A DNA stretch of 64,000 nucleotides from Clonostachys chloroleuca (GCA_037952775.1 JBANAY010000003.1:35402001-35466000), one strand, 5' to 3'. Positions 1-11,975 are shown, counted from the stretch's first letter. The notes: generated by a model not told the origin, from the sequence alone. Made by a program: numbers and translations.

Positions 1-529
1 GCCTTCCTTTTTGCAATATTATGTGATATATCACATCCCACGCAACCTAGGCATTGGACATTGCCGGCCTTCAGGCATCAATCAATCATGCTAGGCCTGC
101 CTGACGGAAGTTCGCGGACCATTTCGGTGAAAGAATCAAGGCGCCGAGTTGAAGCTGCCTGCAGAGAGGAGGGGGAGGGTTGTCTGAGCTGAGCGACTAA
201 AACAAAAGGATCACGACTTACATATGCTGCCATTAAAAAATAGAACAAATAGAATCATGTGTGTAAATCACGAAATTAGATTGAATTTCTAAATGCATAG
301 AATAGTACATTATGCTGATCGTCATTGCGGCTACCAGAGCCTCCCTATATCCGTCGTGTATCGTCCCTTTTGCCTTTGAAAATGAAGAAGTGAAGCAGTG
401 TAATGAAAAAACCACATGGTCAAAAAATAATAATAGTAAAAAGTGGCCACTTGCTCGTTGAATGAACAGAAGTAGAAGGTGGTAGGAGCTCATCAAGCCT
501 CAAGGATTGATGAGGTGAGAGATGCCACG
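1..529. other. Intergenic DNA with no recognisable gene
   Basis: No open frame here has coding character or a plausible splice structure. Apart from the palindrome at 21-36, I see only AT-leaning sequence downstream of the small minus-strand gene that ends at 530, so part of it is probably the 3' untranslated and terminator region of that gene. Confidence 0.5.
21..36. repeat. Perfect 16-bp palindrome
   Basis: The sequence ATGTGATATATCACAT reads identically on both strands. It could be a symmetrical protein-binding site, but nothing nearby ties it to a promoter. A chance origin is possible in AT-leaning DNA. Confidence 0.4.
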
Positions 530-1111
530 TCATGGACCATTCGCGACACCAATGTGAAGGTGCTTCCGTACAATTGTATCAATCTCTTCAATAACCGCCG
601 AGGCGACTTGACTGTCGCTTTGGGCCAGATCTCTAGGAGACTGAACTCCCCAGACATCTTGCACAGCAAGGGAATGCTTCTTAGTCAAATCTCGAATGGC
701 ACTGGAGGCAAGTCAGTCAGCATTGGTGGTGATGAAGCAAGAAAATGCGCAGCGCATCACATACCTAAGCTTCATGATCTCCAGGTCCATATTGACCACG
801 CTCGACAAGTCTGTGAGGTGTGATCTGCGCCTCGACTCCTCATGCACATCTACGGCTGCCTGATGGATGGCCGGGCTCTCCAAGATGCTCTTGGTGAGGT
901 CGGCCCAGAACTGCGACACCAGCAGAAGGTACTCCCCCAGGCCTGTGGTGAGAGGATTGGGGTCCATCAACGAGGGCCCCGTTGCCATGTTGTTCAGGGC
1001 GGTCCTCGAAATGAGTTCAATGTGGCTCTGCACAAGGCGGTGTAATTCTGGCATGGTGACTTCTGCGGCATCCGTGGGCCTGTTTCCGATCACGTTGGAT
1101 TGCTGGGACAT
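530..1111 (-). CDS. Small conserved-looking protein of unknown function, two exons
   Basis: Proposed structure is complement(join(530..701,765..1111)), giving 172 residues. The 63-bp intron 702-764 has a GTATGT donor and a CTGAC branch site shortly before a CCTCCAG acceptor. Splicing turns an early stop into an open continuation that ends at 530, which is good evidence for a real gene. I chose the ATG at 1109-1111 (MSQQSN...) because the frame upstream begins with an implausible run of tryptophans. The protein is hydrophilic and apparently all helical, with a leucine- and valine-rich middle (around 25-125) and a charged C-terminal helix (around 145-165). It has no signal peptide, membrane segment or cysteine motif. 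I do not recognise a family; a small helical, phasin-like fold is only a guess. Confidence 0.6.
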
Positions 1112-4100
1112 GGCGTGCAGCAAGTAAACCGGAAGGACGATTCTTGTTGAGGGCCTGCGACCGTGTATTGAGACCAGAACGACGGGAAAACAAACACACC
1201 ACCACCACCACAAAAGACCACTAGGGAGGATTGGAGGGGGAAAGAAGCAATGTCAAGTTCGGCTGGGGAGAATTGATTGATTTCTCAACCTGGCGGCCAG
1301 TGCGATCGAAAATCAGACGCAGCTAGCAACGGATGTGAACAGGGGGAGGGGGGGGGGGGGCAAGAGAGTGAATTGCTGATCCCAGACTCAGATGGCTGTC
1401 ACTGGCTTACGCGGGCAACTCCGCAAGTGAATGACAGGTGCAGAGGGGGAGCATGTATATACCAAGAGTAGAGCAAGGAATTGCGTATCATGCTGTACCT
1501 GATCTGTCGAGGTGGTCAGCCAACTCTAACCGGCAGCCGGCTGATGCTAGCTGAAGTAGCCACGGACTAGTAATTAGGGTCTTGGGTAACGTTTGTTGGT
1601 TAGGATCAGACCCAGCTAGTCTGTGGAGGAAAGGGGAAACAAAACCAGTGCCGGGAAAAAGCCTTCTGTGTGTCTGAGTGTCCGGCTGAGAAGACCCAAT
1701 TAGGCGAGCGCGGATCACCCGACATCTCAATTTGTCTTATCTTTGGGGAATGGCCATTGGCTCCAAGCTGGAACCAGTGGCTCTAGTGCTGGGCTCCTCT
1801 GACACCAGTGAGATGCCGTGTCTCTAGTCGAAGAGACAACGACCCTACTTGTTCTCTCACTCGGAAGAGGACGAGACGACAAGGAGGAATCATCGGGATG
1901 GAACATTTCCTTGCCTGCCGCCACCAGCAGGTAGCCAAAATCAAGGCAAGCCCATGGATGACTCCACCTGCAATGCTCCCTACTTGCTTGATTGATCCGA
2001 CACAAGCTCCGCTTCGTTGCAGCTCGACCCGTATCCCGCAATGCCCTTTCGGCCGAGCGTGGTAGGATAGCATGGTAAGCTCCTGTGCGGTGTGCTTGCG
2101 AGTCTTTGTTGTCTCTCACCTACAGCTCGCGCACGGCACGGCCAGTCCAGACTTGCAAGGCGCCTTCGCTGACACGCACCACCACCAAGGACGTGTCCGA
2201 CTTGTACCCCTGCAATTAGACACACAGATGGCACCCACGTGCTCTGCTTGTCCGACTCTTGCGAGAACGGCTCTTTGTGTATGGTCCTCACTGAGCGAAA
2301 TGGTGCCTGGGACGGGCGAAGCAAGCGAGCTCTGGCGAGCAATCGAGCCAGGGTCCAACAGAATTTTCCATCCGGGGGAGGGGCGATTAGCAGTGGATCG
2401 TCCCCCTCTTCCCCTTCCCATTCCAAGGCCCCGGGGCGGCTGAGCTGGACGGGGAGAGCGATGTGGTGAGGTGCAATGGCTTATTTGGGTTGGTTTGGTC
2501 GGATGGTGCCATGCAGCATGGCACTCTCAGCCTACCCACCAGCTTTGGCTTTAGCCGGGTGCGGTCTGGGCTTGCTAGACATGTGTGCATACCAAGAAGC
2601 GACGCCACTGCCCACAGCCGTAAGACACATGCGCTGTGCCTGCTTGGGCTGACCGTTGTTCTCCCCTTTCTCAACCATCTTGCCCCTGTGCTCGGTCCTG
2701 CGTCATTTGCTCCACCATGTCGCAAGGAGCAAGAGTGGACGACGAGAGGAGAGAAGTGGTGGGTACGAGACCCAGACAAGAGGGAGGTGTTCCATGCTGC
2801 GTACATGTGGATGCCCTCGATCAAATTCTATGTATGTATGTAGGCACGTCGCAGGGTGACCCGCCGGCTCGTTGTGTAGATTGCGCTGGAACATGTTAAT
2901 TTCGCCCATTCACCGTACAGCCTATCTTCAGCTCGCGTGATCAAGTGTCACTTTATCGCTGCTCCATGCATACAGAAAGGGGGAGGGTGTGAGTACCTGT
3001 GCTCCTCACGGGGCCAGCTCGCGCAGCTTCTTGGAGTGTTTGCTTTGCTCTGCAAGTTTCAAAGCGATCCCCACGCCGAATCATGCAGACTCACACCGGC
3101 TGCTTGATTGCCCTCATGTCACTTTTCATAGATACTCGGGAGAAATTTCCATCCGGAGATGGAGGGAGGAGCCAAGCATGGATGATGCTGGAAAGATCTC
3201 TCGGCCCGCTCACGCAATTGTTGTTTCCCTGTGGATGATCCTGAGGAGGAGCAGCCTGTCAGTCAATCAGTAAGATCCAAAATGTGACAGAATGGTCCTC
3301 GCGTCATTTTTTTCTTTCCTCTCCGGTGCGGGACCCTGTCTCGTCTCGTCTCGGCCGGCCATGCAAAAGAAGCCGAGTATCTACGGTGCTATCTCCACGC
3401 ACGAAGCTCCTCGCGACGAGACCGGACCCAGTGGGATGAATGGATTCGAGAACAAGTCAGACCCATGCCAAACATCCCCACTCCAACTCGCCGCCATCTA
3501 GATTGTTGTTTCCTCAATCGGGCGCTAAGGCAGGATGAGCCGCTCTAATTAACCACTAAGTATGAGGGAGGGTTTACTAGGAGGTATCCGTAACGACGTG
3601 GTCGATCACGGCAGACATCTAGAAAGTAATACCGTCATGAGGAAGCAGACATTCCCAGTGACAGGTTCTTTGACAATGGCATCATTGTGGCGAGCCTAAT
3701 TTCCACGTTGGCTTGGCTGTCTCTCTTTTCTTTTCTTTTCGTTTTTTTAAAAAAAAAAAAAAAAAAAAAAACAAATTTCCCCCATGCACACAGCTACCGA
3801 ATCCATCCATGGGCTGGATAGACATGAGCTGAGCTAGTTTCAGGGCCACGAGGAAACATGCTGTGTCTCTCCTCCCGCTCCGGTGGGTGTGGAAACAATG
3901 CAGCGTGGTGTGACATGTGGTGTCTAGGTCGATGTTAGGCCGCACCGTATCCTTTATTTCGCCGAGAGGATGGAAAAGAGACAACCTTGGGCAGAGCGGC
4001 AAGAGGGCAGATGCACAACGAGGCTTGGCATCCGGTCAAGGTTATATCCCCCAGCCAAATGATAACTGATCGGCGCCCATCGGGTCACAGGCCTGCCTTG

Positions 4101-4248
4101 CATGCAGCAACGTGGCGGCACACCGGTCTGTACCTCCCAGAGTCTGTATCTAGGGCTATCAATTGCTAGGCGAAGTGTGATGTCTGAAGTGAAAACGAGC
4201 TGTTTGTGATACGTGACAAAAGCAAAGAAACTTTCATGGCCCTCCAGC
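1112..4248. other. Gene-free stretch of about 3.1 kb with homopolymer tracts
   Basis: Open frames of 60-150 codons occur in several frames on both strands around 1,700-2,900. They overlap one another, have low-complexity or arginine-rich translations and no matching introns, so I treat them as chance frames. The stretch contains a G-run at about 1348-1360, pyrimidine-rich tracts, repeated GTCTC units near 3340-3355 and an A-run of 23 at 3749-3771. It probably serves as upstream DNA for the minus-strand gene ending at 1111 and for the FAD oxidase starting at 4368. Confidence 0.5.
3749..3771 (+). repeat. A-run of 23 bases preceded by a T-rich tract
   Basis: Twenty-three consecutive A residues follow a CTTTTC/TTTTT tract. 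This may be a simple-sequence expansion or the tail of a decayed retroposon. No coding remnant is recognisable next to it. Confidence 0.6.
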
Positions 4249-4254
4249 TATAAA
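4249..4254 (+). promoter_or_regulatory. Probable TATA box of the FAD oxidase gene
   Basis: TATAAA lies 114 bp upstream of the ATG at 4368, followed by a C- and A-rich leader (CAACC, CTCAAG) typical of fungal 5' untranslated regions. Position and context fit a core promoter. Confidence 0.5.
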
Positions 4255-4367
4255 TTGTGCAAGTCGACAGTCCTGATCTGCCCAAATCAAACTGCTCCCC
4301 AACAACCTTCCATCTCCTCTCAAGAAAACGTCCCACCCACTCGAGACATCTAGTCCCTTCTCGCAAG

Positions 4368-6215
4368 ATGAACCAATCATCATCCATTCTCATTGTTGGC
4401 GGAGGTGCCTTTGGTACCTCAACCGCCTATCACCTCGCTCTTCGCGGCTACCAGAACGTAACCGTTGTTGACCGCTTCGAACCCCCATCCAGAGATGCGG
4501 CAGCCACAGACCTCAACAAGGTTATCCGTGCTGATTATCCCAACCCCCTTTATACCAATTTGGGACTTGAAGCCATGCAGGTTTGGAAGGACCCCAAGTC
4601 CGTCTTCTCCGGTCTCTTTCGGGAAACTGGTTGGATCATGGGCGCCCATGATCTGACCAAAGACTGGCTAGAGACGGCGCGAGAGGTGGGCGAGAAAGCC
4701 GGCCGCTCTGGAATCACCTACCTCTCAGCCGAAGACATTCGCGCCAGATGGCCCGCATTGTCTGGTGACTTCCCGGACTGGACTAATTTGTACAGTCCAG
4801 CCGCTGGATGGGTAATGATGAATCCAAGCCCTGACCCCATTGCCTCTTACATTTCTCTCCCTTCCTGCCCAATGTAACCGTGAAACTGACCGACTGCTGA
4901 TCGATAATGACAAGGTTCCCTCCGGGCAAGCGCTTCTTCGTTTGGCTGAAGCGGCCAAAAAGAATGGTGTCCGCTACGTCACTGGTGATGCAGGCCAGAT
5001 CAAGGAGCTTTGGTACGACAGCAGAGGAACCTGCAAGGGTGCCATTTCGGCCGATGGCCAGCTCCATGAGGCAGATATCGTCGTCGTAGCTGCAGGTGCT
5101 GGTCTCCCTGCACTGGTAGAGGGTGCCAACACTGACGTAGTGGCGCAAACATCGGCAATATGCGTTATTCAGTTGGAGCCACACGAAGTCGACCGATATC
5201 GTAACTTTCCTGTCGTCGATGACTTTGAGCAAGGTAAGCTGGTCAGGCGAGCCCGGTCTTCCCGATGTCCCTTCGACCTGCCCTGCATGCCCCGGCCCAG
5301 CCTTGCCTGGGTCCAGGGGTGAAAGATCGATGCATGAGCTCAAGCTAAGGCAAGTGATGCCATTTCAATAGGCATACTGTTTCCCGCAGATGAGAACGGC
5401 CTGATCAAGATTTGCAGCGTCCGACTAGTCACAAACTACAACAGCCACAACGTGCCTAATGCCTCGGTCCTCCATTCACTAGGGGACTTCCCGCATGATG
5501 GTACCCCAGCGGAGCTGGAGGAAGAGATGCGCCAATTCTTGCGTGAATCAGTCCCAGAACTGGCTGACCGACCTTTCGTCTCAACTAAGCTCTGTTGGTA
5601 AGTTAGCACCTTCTTGCACGTTCCCTTCTCTCTTCCCAATTGTTATGACCTTGTATACACCTCCCACTCTGTCGTATCACGCCAAAGAAGAGCCAATTTT
5701 TACCACGCTGCAACCCAGCTGCAAAGACAACATACTTCCTCAACCCCTGTACACACTATGCATGCGGCATGCCCATCTCGGCTCTTTTGGTGTAGAAACA
5801 GATAAGGTGGCAATTTTGCATGGTTCTTCTCTTCCCTCGCAGAAAGTCTCTGATCATCATTTGCTCTCTGACGCTAATGGCTCGTCTACTTCTCTCCGAT
5901 AGGGACGGCATGGCTACAGACCTGAACTTTCGAATCTGCCCTTACCCTGATACAAAAAACCTTTTTATTGCCACAGCGGGCTCCAATCACGGGTTCAAGT
6001 TCATGCCAGTGATCGGCAAGTATGTCGCCGATATGATTGAGGGGCATCTGAGCAAGGATCTAGCCGATCTTTGGAGCTGGAAGTTTGGGAAAGTTCCGGC
6101 CAACTTTCAGGACCCCCACCCATGGCCTCTCCGGGATCTCTCTGAATTGACTGGGTGGAAGAACAGAAATGCCCCTGCCGCAGCTGACAAACTGCCTTGG
6201 TCCAGCCGTCTGTAA
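4368..6215 (+). CDS. FAD-dependent amine/imino-acid oxidase of the DAO (sarcosine/pipecolate/fructosyl-amino-acid oxidase) family
   Basis: Exons 4368-4811, 4915-5233, 5372-5597 and 5903-6215 join into 433 residues, the normal size for fungal members. The family oxidises secondary amines such as sarcosine, pipecolate, saccharopine or Amadori compounds with O2, releasing H2O2, often in peroxisomes. Visible evidence: the N-terminal dinucleotide fold ILIVGGGAFG (7-16) ending at Asp35, the DLNKVIRADY segment near 55, the KLCW motif whose Cys329 lies where related enzymes attach FAD covalently, and GSNHGFKFMPVIG (356-368). Intron 2 must end at 5371 so that exon 3 reads GILFPADENG. Intron 3 (305 bp) is unusually long. 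No clear peroxisomal C-terminal tripeptide is seen (ends SSRL; SRL is a possible weak PTS1-like end). A TATAAA lies 114 bp upstream. The exact substrate cannot be told from sequence. Confidence 0.88.
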
Positions 6216-7013
6216 CAGCGGATGGATAATGTGGCCAGTTGATCCTGGAAAAGGGGGACTAGAGGGGGTGAACCCATCGGTTATGTTATTAGCCAGCTAG
6301 TTAATTACTACGCTACGTCTCTTAGTGCAACGCTGAGCCTCATGAACCGCATGTTCGCGCTCTTCCCAAGTCGTTCTAGTAGTAAAGCCAGCCATGCCTG
6401 TGGGTACGTGTTGGATGGATCTGATCTGCACATCATGGGATTCGGAAATTGCTGCTCCTCCGAACCAAGCTTCCGGTTTTGCTTAGCCCAAGAGGGAAAA
6501 TACATCAGTCGCTTAGCGCTGTTCCCTCGTTTCCTCTTCACTAACTCGTCATGACGTACTCTGCCAACTAGACGAGAAACGTGCCCCCATCACTCGCCCA
6601 TCCTCCCTCGGCTTCCTTCGGAACTCCCACCCAGTTGGTGAAGCAATAGTGCAACTATCGTGAGTCCAGCCCATGCAAGGCATCTGACTAGATTCTTTAC
6701 CGGTGTGGATCCAGTCCAGCGGCTTTTTCACCGATGCTACACATCTGATGCCCAGCCCAATGTCCACACTCTTTTCTCCCCCTCCTGGGAGCGGCAACGT
6801 TTCTTGCCACTGTTGACGACTGAGAAAACATGCCACCCCAACAGCTTGCTGATTTGACTGGTGCCAATGGTACTCCGATAACTCATTAAATCCTCAAAGT
6901 CAGAACGCTAGCTGGGCATTCAGCTTCGCTCTCAAGATGGCTATCAGTTCTTCAAAGTCTCCATACTACCTTATTAGCTCTGGATATTTCGCACACCGCG
7001 TTTGTCCCCTACC
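6216..7013. other. Intergenic region between FAD oxidase and regulator
   Basis: Short open frames on both strands lack coding character. The region must hold the terminator of the oxidase and the promoter of the regulator starting at 7014. I see no TATA box or other site I can name with confidence. Confidence 0.5.
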
Positions 7014-9233
7014 ATGGGCAAGTTCAAGGGCCGAAATGCAGTTGCCTGCATCCCTTGCCATTCACAAAAAGTAAAATGCAATGGAGGTACGGCTGTGGTT
7101 CAATTTATCCCTGTCCTTCCTCCCTGGAAAATCGTTACCAACTTTGGCCAGAGGCACCCTGCGAGCGATGTCTCCAGAAGGGGCGAGAGTGCATTTATCC
7201 AGAGAGGAAGCCGAAACTCGTCTCGGTGTCCGAGAATTATATCTCAGAACTCGAGAGAAATGCTGGCCGGGCTCAGACCTCCGAATCGTCCTCAAGGAGA
7301 ACTGCATCAGCATCCAATACCAATACAGGCCTCGTCTTCGAAATCATGCTCCCAGAATCGGGCATAGCTTTGAAGAACGCTCGACTCTTCAGCGAGTCTA
7401 GCACCGAGCGGTTTGTGCGTCAGTTGAAGGAGCTGGCATTCTCTGAAATATCAACTAGCAATCGGGCTACGTCCTCTATGGATTATACCAGCCTCCATGG
7501 GAAGTATGACGATATGTGTACGCAATATTTCCAATCCAAAAGCAAGTGCTTATACGCTGACACTCAATACTAGTGCCAGATCTTACAATCAAACTACCGC
7601 CGATGCCACTGGCAATACATCTCTTCGAAAAGTTCGAAGAAGTGTTTTGTGACTGTCATTGGTTTATGCGCCAGGACTTCAGGGAACACCTCGCGATATT
7701 CTATTCAAATCCACACCCCCAGACAAGCAATAGGAAATGGCTTTGCCTAGCATCGTTAGTCTTCGCTCTCGCATCCACTTTCATGTATGAACAAGACTCC
7801 CATGACCCCAATACTTGCACAAAGATGTCAACACCGGGGGCTGATGCTTCTTGGGAAACACCTTTACCACCAGGATTTGGTTTGTTCGAGCAGGCTCGCA
7901 AGCTTCTCATCACATTTTCGGAAAGTCCCTCCACAGAAGATATTGAGATTCTGAATCTGATGGTGTGCTACGATCTTTCTGGGCAATCTCATATTACTTG
8001 CATGCTGGACTAATAAGCGGCAGGCCTTCTATTGCTATACACTGAATCGTCGAAAAACCACGTTCCTCTACACAAGTCAGAGCATGGCGCTTGCGAGATT
8101 ACTGCAGCTCGACAAACCGTCTCCCCCACTACGAGGGGAATCTCTACTTAGAAACAACGAGAATGCGTTAGCTATTGAGCATCGGAAGCGATTATGGTGG
8201 ACCTGTTTCCTCATGGATCGGATGATCTCTGCGGAACTTGGGTTGACGCCAACAGAAGCAACCTTCCCAGCTGATATTGCTCCTCCCTCCTCAAAGACTA
8301 TCCCTCCAGGTGACCTAGATCAGTTTTTTGACTCCGACTTGTTCGGGTTGCAGATTCGTATCTGCGAGCTCAAACTCAGGGTTGCCCGCATTGAAAGTCT
8401 TCTCAGGGAGACATCTGAATACCACGATAGCATAGCTCAATCACTGAAGGAAAGCCTAGGCTCACTTCAGGATTTCAGGGAATCTATCCCCAATTACATG
8501 TCCCTTGAGTTTTCTAAGGAGTCCTCCGCCGCGATTTTCAACCTACCATGGGCAAGAGGCATAGCCACACTTTACCTTCGATATCACCAGGTAAAAGGCC
8601 CTTCCCCCTTGCCTACCCCGTACCGATATCAGAAGAGTCTCCTAAGTACATGCAGTGCTACGCAGCTCTTCTACGGCCCGTTTATTACAATCATTTAGTA
8701 CTGGCGTTGAAAAGTGCACCCAGTCCCGAGTTGAGTCCTATTATTTCTCGATTGATGGAGGAAGGTCTTCACGCAGCTCGAAGCAACTGCCAGATCATCC
8801 TCGATCTCTTTCAAAGAGGAAGAAATGGTGCGCTCTCCAAATGAATCTTTTTGCTCGAGTGTTCTAACGAGTTCTGACAGCAAGGTATGGCTATTGGGAT
8901 TCTGCTCATCTCTTATCTGGACTTGTCATTCTATCGCTATCTCGGATTATGATTAAAGTCCATGAGCATGATGAGTTATCAGGAGGTGACAATAGTCTTT
9001 ACAATACTTGCCGATCCATCCTACATGGCATGGCTAGTGCAGGCAACCCATCAGCCAAGGACCATTTATCTTATTTGGCAGATGTAGAGTCCATAGTTGA
9101 TATGCTGATGTCGGGGGATAATGTCATGGTCGACGAGTCAGATAACTTGCTCCTATTCTGGGCCAATTTTGAGGTAAATGAGACGATGGAGGACGGTATT
9201 TGGCCAGATATCAACTGGAATGGTCCCAGTTGA
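7014..9233 (+). CDS. Zn2Cys6 (Gal4-type) transcription factor with fungal-specific regulatory domain
   Basis: Six exons (7014-7086, 7152-7517, 7574-7962, 8024-8590, 8656-8827, 8881-9233) give 639 residues. The binuclear zinc cluster is complete: Cys12, 15, 22, 28, 31 and 38 with spacing CX2CX6CX5CX2CX6C, split by intron 1 after Gly24. This domain binds CGG-containing DNA in the nucleus. The middle-homology (fungal_trans) domain spans roughly 180-430, with MAFYCYTLNRRKTTFLY at 276-292 and RKRLWWTCFLMDR around 330-342. Splicing restores GYWDSAHLLSGL after intron 5 and an acidic C-terminus DGIWPDINW. Introns are 53-65 bp. The acceptor of intron 4 could alternatively be at 8646, adding three residues. 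A TTG upstream of the ATG at 7014 is not needed. It lies 0.8 kb downstream of the FAD oxidase on the same strand and could regulate its neighbours; target genes are inferred, not shown. Confidence 0.9.
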
Positions 9234-10460
9234 CTAGCATAGCGCATATATCAATAGAAACTGTTCGGCGTTATCAAGCTAAGTCATAAGGAAACTTCAG
9301 AAGGCTGTCCCGAAGTAGAGGAGCCTAATTTTAGCGTAGGTTCAAGCACTATACTGTCTCTTCTGATGGTCGCTTAGAGTAAAGTATTCAGTGCTTCAGC
9401 CATCTGAAGCATTCTCCAAGTCACCTCCTCGTGAGGGAGGCCTGAACTCATACACAACCAATAAAATAAGACCCAATTGGGAGAAAGGGCCTTGTTTAAA
9501 GCCAGCAAATTGCGGATAAGGCCATCTATGACGTAAATGAGCAATGAAACTACAGCCACATATTAGTATGATCGGATAAGTGAGTCAAGTGCTCGATCTA
9601 ATTGGCGCGCATATCTGGGGTCATCGGATATGATTGTACCACAAAGAGACGGGGATAAGGGATCCCCGGTCTACTTTATTTCACTTTAGGTCGGTGAGCT
9701 GACGCCTATACCGCCCTGCGCAGCTGTTGAATTCTCACCAGAAGGCTTTCACTCCTCCCTGTGTGATCAACATTGAAAATGAGGGACTTCCAGCTATCAT
9801 TTTAGATCGCACAATGAGTATAGTTCAATTCGATCTATGGAGAATTTGCAAGTTTCCTATCGGAATGGATCTAGTTCATGAACGAATTCTAGTCAGCACA
9901 GAGCCTCCAGTCCTATCAATAGAGCTACAGGGATCGGTAGCACGTACTGCGTTTCATATCAGGCTGGAGCTTCGGACCCAACCGGTCCTCGTTCGAAGAA
10001 GGAAAGAAGTCCACATTAGGCCCCTGGACAGTCAGATCAGTCTCTAAATGAAGAGTCAATTTCCAGATAACCCCCACGCAATGCCAAGTGCCTAGATAAA
10101 TTTTGGTTCATCTGAAAACGGGTCGATCAAGAAAGCCACCTTGGCGGCCCAGAATAATAGTTTCATAGCCCCAAATTAAGAAGGTGTAAGACGATGGTGA
10201 TCGGAAAAACACATCAAAACTGCTTAGCCATATTCGATGAATATTTGTCAACTTCTAGTAAGCCCCATAAGATTAATATAGGTGCATTTTCATCTTGATA
10301 CGCTTGGCAACACGTCAACCACATTGCCGCGATCATAACACACCGTGACAACTTAAAGTCAAACCATGCTCTCTAGGATTTCAATCAGCGGGTTTTGCTT
10401 TCACTCAAGGGTTTAGTCGATTTCATCCAGATATTCAGGCTTCCCTAAGTAACAACAACC
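9234..10460. other. Intergenic region upstream of the secreted FAD oxidase
   Basis: About 1.2 kb. A single-frame stretch near 9727-10047 is open but starts in no recognisable domain and has no supporting introns. Composition is AT-leaning. This is presumably the promoter of the gene at 10461; I find no convincing TATA box. Confidence 0.5.
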
Positions 10461-11975
10461 ATGGTGGATTCCTCAATATCTCTTCGACGCCTCGCTGCGA
10501 TCTCAGCTCTTACCATTATTCCCTCCTTTGTGGGTGCAGACAACTCTGCCGCTGCAGTAGAACTTCACTCATGTCTAAGTAATGCTGGTGTGCGAAGCAT
10601 CATCAACTCAGATTCAACATGGGCCAAAGAAACCATGGGTTTCCAAAAGCGTTTGACATATAATCCCGCTTGTATTGCTTTCCCTGAGAGCAATGAAGAT
10701 GCGGCTGTCTCTCTAAGCTGCGCTCGGAATGCCTCTGTAAAGGCCACTGCTCTTGGGCCTGGCCATTCTTTCCAGGGATATGGTTTTGGTAACCCGGGAA
10801 ACTTGGTCATCAACATGGCTGCCTTTAATTCTGTCAGTTACGACGAAGCTAGCACCCACTTGACATTCGGTGGCGGTACACACGTTGGTCCCGTCATGAA
10901 ATATCTGTGGGATACTGCGGGTCGCCATGTGCCGCACGTCCGTGGCGCTCATGTCGGCGTCACTGGCTCCAGCATGGGAGGTGGTTATGGAAGTACATCC
11001 CGCCATCTTGGGACACCAATGGACAATCTTGTGTCAATTGACTACATGCTTTATAATGGCACCACCATCAAGGCTGAGAAGGGCTCTGATCTATTTTGGG
11101 CGGCCCAGGGAGCTGGATCGTCCTTTGGAATTGTCCTCTCAGCAACCACAAAGACTCACAAGCCGTTGTACGACACAGCTGTCCGCTTCACCATCAATTT
11201 CGGAAATGTGTCTGTTGAAACCGCTGCCCGCGCGTTGGTTGCTATACAAGAGTACTCACTTGGACCTGGCTGTCCAGATGAGCTCGCTCTACGTTGGACT
11301 CTGAACGCTCCTCCGTACTCTGGTACGGGATACTTTTATGGCGACCCCACAAAGTTCGATGCCGTCTTGGATCCCTTGGTCAGCAATCTCAAAGGGCTTA
11401 ACAATGGTACAACTATAACAAAGAACGAACTCTCATTCTGGGATATGGAGGTTTCAGTCGCTGAGGCTGGTATGGAGCTGCCAAATGGAGGAAGTCTTGG
11501 GGGGCGATCATTCTATACTCAGGCCCTGACAACAACTACCGACCACCCCTTGACATTCGAGCAGACCCTTACTTTATTCAAGAGCACTATAATATCTTTT
11601 GATCGAACCGATATGAACAAGTCTGGCTTCCTTGACCTCTGGGGCGGAGTCTCGCGCGACATTAAGGATGAGGACACTGCCTATGCCCACGGCAAGAACT
11701 TGTGGCTTATTCGCTGGGAATCAAACAGCTCCGGCGACTACCCTGAAGATGGCCCTGTCTACATGAAAAGTCTCATCGAGCCCTTCGAAAAGTCTCTGAC
11801 TGGCTCTGGTGTGCCTCTCAGGGGCTTCGTTAACTACGCAGATACGGAATTAAGCGAAGAAGAATGGAGCGCCCGTCTGTACGGGAAGAACTACGATCGC
11901 TTGAAGCAAATCAAAAAGGAAATTGATCCAGAGGGTCTTTTTACTAGCCACGCCCAATCCATCCCCCTTCCATAA
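10461..11975 (+). CDS. Secreted FAD-linked oxidase, berberine-bridge/glucooligosaccharide-oxidase type
   Basis: One uninterrupted exon of 504 residues, a usual length for fungal members. Residues 8-26 form a hydrophobic signal peptide ending near SFVGA. The FAD-binding (VAO/PCMH) domain follows: GPGHSFQGYGFG places His102 where this family attaches FAD through histidine, and GSSMGGGYG (about 170-178) and DLFWAAQGAGSSFGIV match the cofactor-binding core. The C-terminal BBE segment is seen as YGKNYDRLKQIKKEIDPEGLF near the end. In bicovalent members a cysteine precedes the VGVTG segment; here the matching stretch is HVRGAHVGVTG, without cysteine, so a single covalent link is expected. Several N-X-S/T sites (for example at NAS90-92 and NGT) fit secretion. 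Such enzymes oxidise sugars or tailor natural products; the substrate is unknown. It starts 1.2 kb after the Zn2Cys6 regulator. Confidence 0.9.
   Translation: MVDSSISLRRLAAISALTIIPSFVGADNSAAAVELHSCLSNAGVRSIINSDSTWAKETMGFQKRLTYNPACIAFPESNEDAAVSLSCARNASVKATALGPGHSFQGYGFGNPGNLVINMAAFNSVSYDEASTHLTFGGGTHVGPVMKYLWDTAGRHVPHVRGAHVGVTGSSMGGGYGSTSRHLGTPMDNLVSIDYMLYNGTTIKAEKGSDLFWAAQGAGSSFGIVLSATTKTHKPLYDTAVRFTINFGNVSVETAARALVAIQEYSLGPGCPDELALRWTLNAPPYSGTGYFYGDPTKFDAVLDPLVSNLKGLNNGTTITKNELSFWDMEVSVAEAGMELPNGGSLGGRSFYTQALTTTTDHPLTFEQTLTLFKSTIISFDRTDMNKSGFLDLWGGVSRDIKDEDTAYAHGKNLWLIRWESNSSGDYPEDGPVYMKSLIEPFEKSLTGSGVPLRGFVNYADTELSEEEWSARLYGKNYDRLKQIKKEIDPEGLFTSHAQSIPLP

Noticed and set aside
2072..2843. 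Several overlapping frames of 100-145 codons on both strands
   Set aside because: They overlap in all frames, have biased composition, lack introns or domains and contain no recognisable protein family.
10713..11006. Minus-strand frame of 97 codons opposite the BBE-type oxidase
   Set aside because: It is a shadow of a strongly supported plus-strand gene.
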